Shown: positions 6,192-9,386 of the stretch, one piece after another | Position numbering within the stretch: position 1 is the first letter of the stretch | Layout of the letters: every line of letters begins with the position of its first letter | Source of the DNA: Flammeovirgaceae bacterium UBA4659 | GTDB taxonomy: Bacteria > Bacteroidota > Bacteroidia > Cytophagales > Cyclobacteriaceae | Reading direction: 5' to 3' | Assembly: GCA_002405445.1 (NCBI GenBank) | Contig: DHLV01000105.1 | Location: 14,100 to 23,485, forward strand | DNA: 9,386 nucleotides | Made by a program: the position numbers and the translations under genes | Notes under the pieces: generated by a model | Seen by the model: the letters and a program-made list of their open reading frames with translations, nothing else | What the model was told of the DNA's origin: nothing | Database searches by the model: none

Positions 6192-7093
6192 TGGAGTTTC
6201 TTTTTTTTCCTTTCATTCAACTGTTTTGCTCAGGTCAACACACGGTAATCTGTTTTGATAGGCGGCATCAGCCAATGGATTAGCATGAAGGGCGCGAAAG
6301 CGGGAAATCCTAGCTTTTTTTGCATGTGGCTCGGGAAACTCAGCCCCGGGCTAGGCCCATCAGTTCACCAGCGAGTTGTAAAAACATTTTGTGGTGGTGT
6401 GGGACCAACGCGATAAGGGTAAAACCCTTCAACTGAACGCGAGCGCCCAAAATTTAACGCTTGCGCTGATCGAGTCTGATGTGGGCGAAATGGTTGACTG
6501 CCTGCTCAGGCGTTTTTCCAAAGACAAACGTTACTGATAGGCCACTCGCTGGGTGGGTTTTTGGCATTGCGCAGCGCAGCGGCATCCCCGCGGAAATTGG
6601 AGGCTTGTACGTCCATTAGCCCCAGGGTAAGCCAACAGGAAAGTGAAAAACTCCCTTTGGCTTGGATGATGGGGCAGGCAGAAAAGACCGGCAATCAAAA
6701 AGCCATTTCAGCACTAAAGCAAGTACGAGTGCCTTTCCAAAATGCTCGTAAAATCTCTTTTGCACAGAAGTTGGCTTGCATATTTCTCCGGAAAATCGGG
6801 CCGTCTTGCGGGATCGGTGCAAACGTGGTCAGATAGGCGGCTGCCCACTTTTAACCGAGCATCGGCTGTTGACCGCATGGCAGCCCGTGTGATCGACTGC
6901 CCGATATTTTTGTTTATTGGCAAAAAAGACTTCCCAGCGCATGCCACACAGGCACAAGATTACTTTGCAAAATTAAAAACAAAAAAAGGAGCTGTTTTGG
7001 TTTAAAAATTCAGGGCATAATCTTAATCTTACAGAACCAAAAACGTTGCAACAACAGATCGTCAACATAAAAACAAAATTGAATCAGCTATGA
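6192..7093 (+). pseudogene. decayed alpha/beta hydrolase (proline-iminopeptidase-like)
   Basis: The protein is recognisable only by stitching all three frames together. In order: a hydrophobic stretch ending CFAQ (about 6198-6236, a signal-peptide remnant); TAA at 6246; IGGISQWISMKG (6258-6293); a T7 run at 6315-6321 with frame change; oxyanion-loop remnant GSGNSAPG (6328-6351); TAG 6352; AHQFTSEL; TAA 6379; KHFVVVWDQR-KGKTLQLN and onward (6382-6534); TGA 6535 with frame change; nucleophile elbow GHSLGGFLAL (6540-6569) through VPFQN (6741); frame change; RSWLAYFSG to FIGKKDF (likely catalytic Asp); frame change near 6998; FKNSGHNLNLTEP with the catalytic His (7016-7018); TGA 7091-7093. At least five frame changes and three or more stops exclude expression. 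Segment order and all triad regions persist, so decay is fairly recent. The family hydrolyses N-terminal proline or similar substrates; the original substrate is unknown. Confidence 0.85.
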
Positions 7094-8124
7094 AGAAAAT
7101 AGGAATTTTACACGGTATGGAGCGCTCATTTCCTGAAGCGTTTGTTCAGCGCGTGAATGATGCAGGGCTGAAGGATATCAAGGCCGAACCGGTGATGATT
7201 GACATGGTGCAGCAAGGCGTAGGTGACAACTATGCCGTCATCATCGACCGAATTTCGCAGGATGTACCGTTTTACCGTGCATATTTGAAAAATGCCGCAA
7301 TTGATGGCACAGCGGTAATCAACAATCCGTTTTGGTGGAGTGCCGATGAGAAATTCTTTAACAATGCTTTGGCATTGAAAATTGGGGTACCCGTTCCTAA
7401 AACGGTTATTTTACCCTCGCACGAGCGCCCTACCGACACCAGCGATTCTTCGTTCAGCAATTTGAAGTTTCCGCTCAGTTGGGAAAAGATATTTGAGCAC
7501 ATCGGTTTTCCGGCTTATATGAAACCACACGCAGGTGGCGGTTGGAAGAGCGTGTACAAGCTCAACAGTATGGATGATTTCTTCAAAGCGTACAGTGAAA
7601 CGGGTCAGTTGGTAATGATGCTGCAGGAAGAAATCATCTTTGAAGATTATTTCCGTTGCTATTGCCTGGGCAGAAAGTATGTGCGCATTATGCAGTACGA
7701 ACCGCGCAACCCCCACCACCTGCGATATCAAAGCAACAATGGGCCGGCTTCAGAAAAATTATTGAAGAAAGTGCATGATTATGTGCTTCAATTGTGCAAT
7801 GCCCTGGGGTACGATTTCAATACGGTAGAAATGGCCGTGCGCAATGGTGTGCCTTACGCCATCGACTTCTGTAACCCAGCACCCGATGCAGATATTCACT
7901 CGGTAGGGCAAGAAAATTTTGACTGGGTGGTAGAGCATTCTGCAAAGTTTGCCATTGAGCGCGCTCAAATGCAAAAGCCCGGACAGGACAACCTCACCTG
8001 GGGAACATTTGTGCGAAACGGAGTGGCCAGTTTCGAGAAGTTGAGTCCAGCCCCATCGAAGTCCAAAACATCCGAGGAAAAATCGAAGGGAACAAAGGCC
8101 GTAAAACCCAAGATAAGGAAATGA
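7090..8124 (+). CDS. ATP-grasp amide/peptide ligase
   Basis: This 344-residue ATP-grasp enzyme should activate a carboxylate as acyl phosphate and join it to an amine. Visible parts are an N-terminal MKKIGILHGMERSFP pre-ATP-grasp domain; INNPFWWSADEKFFNN (77-92); the nucleotide-binding lysine and glycine loop PAYMKPHAGGGW (141-152); the hinge-like MLQEEI (177-182); and metal-binding NTVEM (Glu247) and AIDFCNPAPD (Asp259, Asn262). The last 27 residues (318-344) are Lys/Ser/Pro-rich, low in complexity and probably disordered. The start ATG overlaps the TGA of the decayed hydrolase (ATGA), so translation was once coupled to it. The GCS2 ligase follows after 75 bases. It is a RimK/glutathione-synthetase-like family member in the broad sense, but the substrate cannot be read from sequence. 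Confidence 0.85.
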   Translation: MKKIGILHGMERSFPEAFVQRVNDAGLKDIKAEPVMIDMVQQGVGDNYAVIIDRISQDVPFYRAYLKNAAIDGTAVINNPFWWSADEKFFNNALALKIGVPVPKTVILPSHERPTDTSDSSFSNLKFPLSWEKIFEHIGFPAYMKPHAGGGWKSVYKLNSMDDFFKAYSETGQLVMMLQEEIIFEDYFRCYCLGRKYVRIMQYEPRNPHHLRYQSNNGPASEKLLKKVHDYVLQLCNALGYDFNTVEMAVRNGVPYAIDFCNPAPDADIHSVGQENFDWVVEHSAKFAIERAQMQKPGQDNLTWGTFVRNGVASFEKLSPAPSKSKTSEEKSKGTKAVKPKIRK

Positions 8125-8199
8125 AAGGCAAAAAAGGGTAGTATTCTTGTGCGTGTGCACCGTTGGTAACATTGAGTTTGCGGTATTAAAAAGCATTGA

Positions 8200-9297
8200 A
8201 TGGAAAAATTTACACTCGGAATTGAAGAGGAGTACATGGTGATTGACCCTGCCACGCGTGAGCTAAAATCACACGACCAGAAAATTGTTGAGCTAGCATC
8301 CAAGGCGTATTCTGATCAGGTGAAGGCCGAAATGCACCAGGCAGTGGTAGAAGTAGGCACGGGTATTTGCGGAGATGTGGAGCAGGCAAGAAAGGAGATA
8401 TCACAACTTCGCAGGCATGTTGCCGAAGTGGCGGCAAGCCTGGGGTTGAGAATTGGGGCATCCGGCACCCATCCATTTTCGCATTGGAGCAAGCAACTGA
8501 TTACTCCCAACCCGCGCTACGATGCGATTGTCAATGAGATGCAGGAGGCTGCACGCTCCAATTTGATTTTTGGGTTACACGTCCATGTCGGTATCAAAGA
8601 CAAAGACATGGCCATTCACATCATGAATACCGTGCGCTACTTTTTGCCCCATGTGTATGCACTTTCGTCCAACTCACCATTTTGGGAGGGCAGAAACACC
8701 GGGTTTAAATCGTTCCGCACCAAAGTTTTTGATAAGTTCCCCCGCACGGGTATTCCGGATTCGTTTACCAGTTGGGATGAGTTCAAGAACTATATCAACC
8801 TGCTCATCAAAACCAATTGCATTGACAATGCAAAAAAGATCTGGTGGGATGTGCGCGTACATCCTTTTTTTGATACGATTGAATTTAGAATTTGTGATGT
8901 ACCCATGCGTGTAGAAGAAAGTGTTGCCATCACCGCGATTTTTCAGGCGTTGGTGGTAAAGCTCTATAAACTGCGCATGGAGAACATGAGCTTTATCATG
9001 TACAGCCGTGCGCTGATCAATGAAAATAAGTGGCGTGCATCCCGTTATGGGCTGGATGGCCGGTTGATCGACTTTGGCATTCAGCACGAAAAAGATACCC
9101 GCGATTTGATACGCGAGCTGCTGGAATTTATTGATGATGTGGTAGACGAGTTGGGCAGCCGGCATGCCATTCAGTATGCGCATAAGATCTTGCATGAAGG
9201 CACCGGTGCCGACCGACAGCTGACGGTATTCTCCCATACGTCAAGTTTAGAGCGTGTGGTGGATTATATTGTTGAACAAACCGTTCACGGTTTATAA
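8200..9297 (+). CDS. GCS2-family carboxylate-amine ligase (YbdK-like)
   Basis: This is a 365-residue member of the glutamate-cysteine ligase type 2 fold (glutamine-synthetase-like amidoligases), the family of E. coli YbdK. Motifs are GIEEEY (7-12, metal-binding glutamates), GASGTHPFSHW (86-96), FGLHVHVG (124-131), SSNSPFWEGR (156-165), PRTGIP (181-186), DTIEFRICD (225-233) and NKWRASRYGLDG (276-287). All expected active-site blocks are present and the length is typical. Family members join glutamate or another carboxylate to an amine such as cysteine. YbdK has only weak glutamate-cysteine ligase activity, and the second ligase and amidotransferase alongside suggest a product other than glutathione. 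The start ATG at 8200 precedes MEKFTLGIEEEY directly. The amidotransferase begins 14 bases after its stop. Confidence 0.92.
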   Translation: MEKFTLGIEEEYMVIDPATRELKSHDQKIVELASKAYSDQVKAEMHQAVVEVGTGICGDVEQARKEISQLRRHVAEVAASLGLRIGASGTHPFSHWSKQLITPNPRYDAIVNEMQEAARSNLIFGLHVHVGIKDKDMAIHIMNTVRYFLPHVYALSSNSPFWEGRNTGFKSFRTKVFDKFPRTGIPDSFTSWDEFKNYINLLIKTNCIDNAKKIWWDVRVHPFFDTIEFRICDVPMRVEESVAITAIFQALVVKLYKLRMENMSFIMYSRALINENKWRASRYGLDGRLIDFGIQHEKDTRDLIRELLEFIDDVVDELGSRHAIQYAHKILHEGTGADRQLTVFSHTSSLERVVDYIVEQTVHGL

Positions 9298-9311
9298 TTG
9301 AGCGAGGCAAA

Positions 9312-9386
9312 ATGCTCAAGTTGGCAATTTTAGATATGTACGAAGGCATGCCCAACGAAGGCATGCGTAGCATTCGCGAGTTGGTG
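9312..9386 (+). CDS. class I glutamine amidotransferase-like protein, N-terminal fragment (cut by window edge)
   Basis: The ATG at 9312-9314 opens a frame that continues to the window edge. It reads MLKLAILDMYEGMPNEGMRSIRELV, resembling the first strand and helix of class I amidotransferases found beside GCS2/ATP-grasp pairs (pattern MKIAILDLYDG-PN-GMR). The catalytic Cys-His-Glu region lies beyond the window and cannot be checked. Such proteins normally release ammonia from glutamine or act as gamma-glutamyl hydrolases. Its 14-base distance from the GCS2 stop places it in the same operon. Confidence 0.75.
   Translation, partial: MLKLAILDMYEGMPNEGMRSIRELV

Noticed and set aside
6561..7005. 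Open frames 6561-6836 and 6742-7005 as separate small genes
   Set aside because: They are consecutive segments of one alpha/beta hydrolase. Each lacks part of the fold and neither has a convincing start.
1..9386. CRISPR array, insertion sequence, attachment site or prophage
   Set aside because: No spaced direct repeats, transposase motifs, terminal inverted repeats or phage genes were seen.

Overview
The window looks like part of a chromosome from a Bacteroidota bacterium, probably of the Cytophagales type. This is inferred from protein style, from A-rich leaders in place of clear Shine-Dalgarno sequences (for example before lpdA and before the 5450 esterase), from a TAnnTTTG-like -7 element, and from an esterase/ATP-grasp/GCS2/amidotransferase gene set that I associate with this phylum. 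The taxon is inference: no rRNA or other marker is present.

Layout. Positions 1-385 hold no protein gene. Positions 47-301 contain a run of hairpins that may be an unrecognised structured RNA. A minus-strand block follows (1818 down to 386): a small two-helix membrane protein overlapping fabG (3-oxoacyl-ACP reductase), then a DinB-fold gene interrupted by a one-base frameshift. lpdA (dihydrolipoyl dehydrogenase) lies alone on the plus strand at 1881-3272. Convergent to it is a second minus-strand block (5315 down to 3306): a PF00756-type esterase, a Uma2-family putative nuclease, and a HAD hydrolase with an in-frame TGA at the tryptophan just after its catalytic motif I.

From 5450 to the right edge runs a plus-strand cluster, divergent from the first esterase. 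It contains a second esterase, a heavily decayed secreted-type alpha/beta hydrolase (previously easy to miss because it is spread over all three frames), an ATP-grasp amide ligase, a GCS2-family carboxylate-amine ligase and the first 25 codons of a class I glutamine amidotransferase. Together these suggest synthesis of a small peptide-like or amide-linked compound: two different ATP-dependent ligases, an amidotransferase-fold enzyme, and hydrolases that could process the product or precursor. The product is unknown. The decayed hydrolase's stop codon overlaps the ATP-grasp start codon (ATGA), showing that it was once an integral member of the operon.

Three of the twelve protein genes are broken (DinB-like, HAD, alpha/beta hydrolase). 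The hydrolase is certainly a pseudogene. The other two each carry lesions that could be real or could be sequencing errors.
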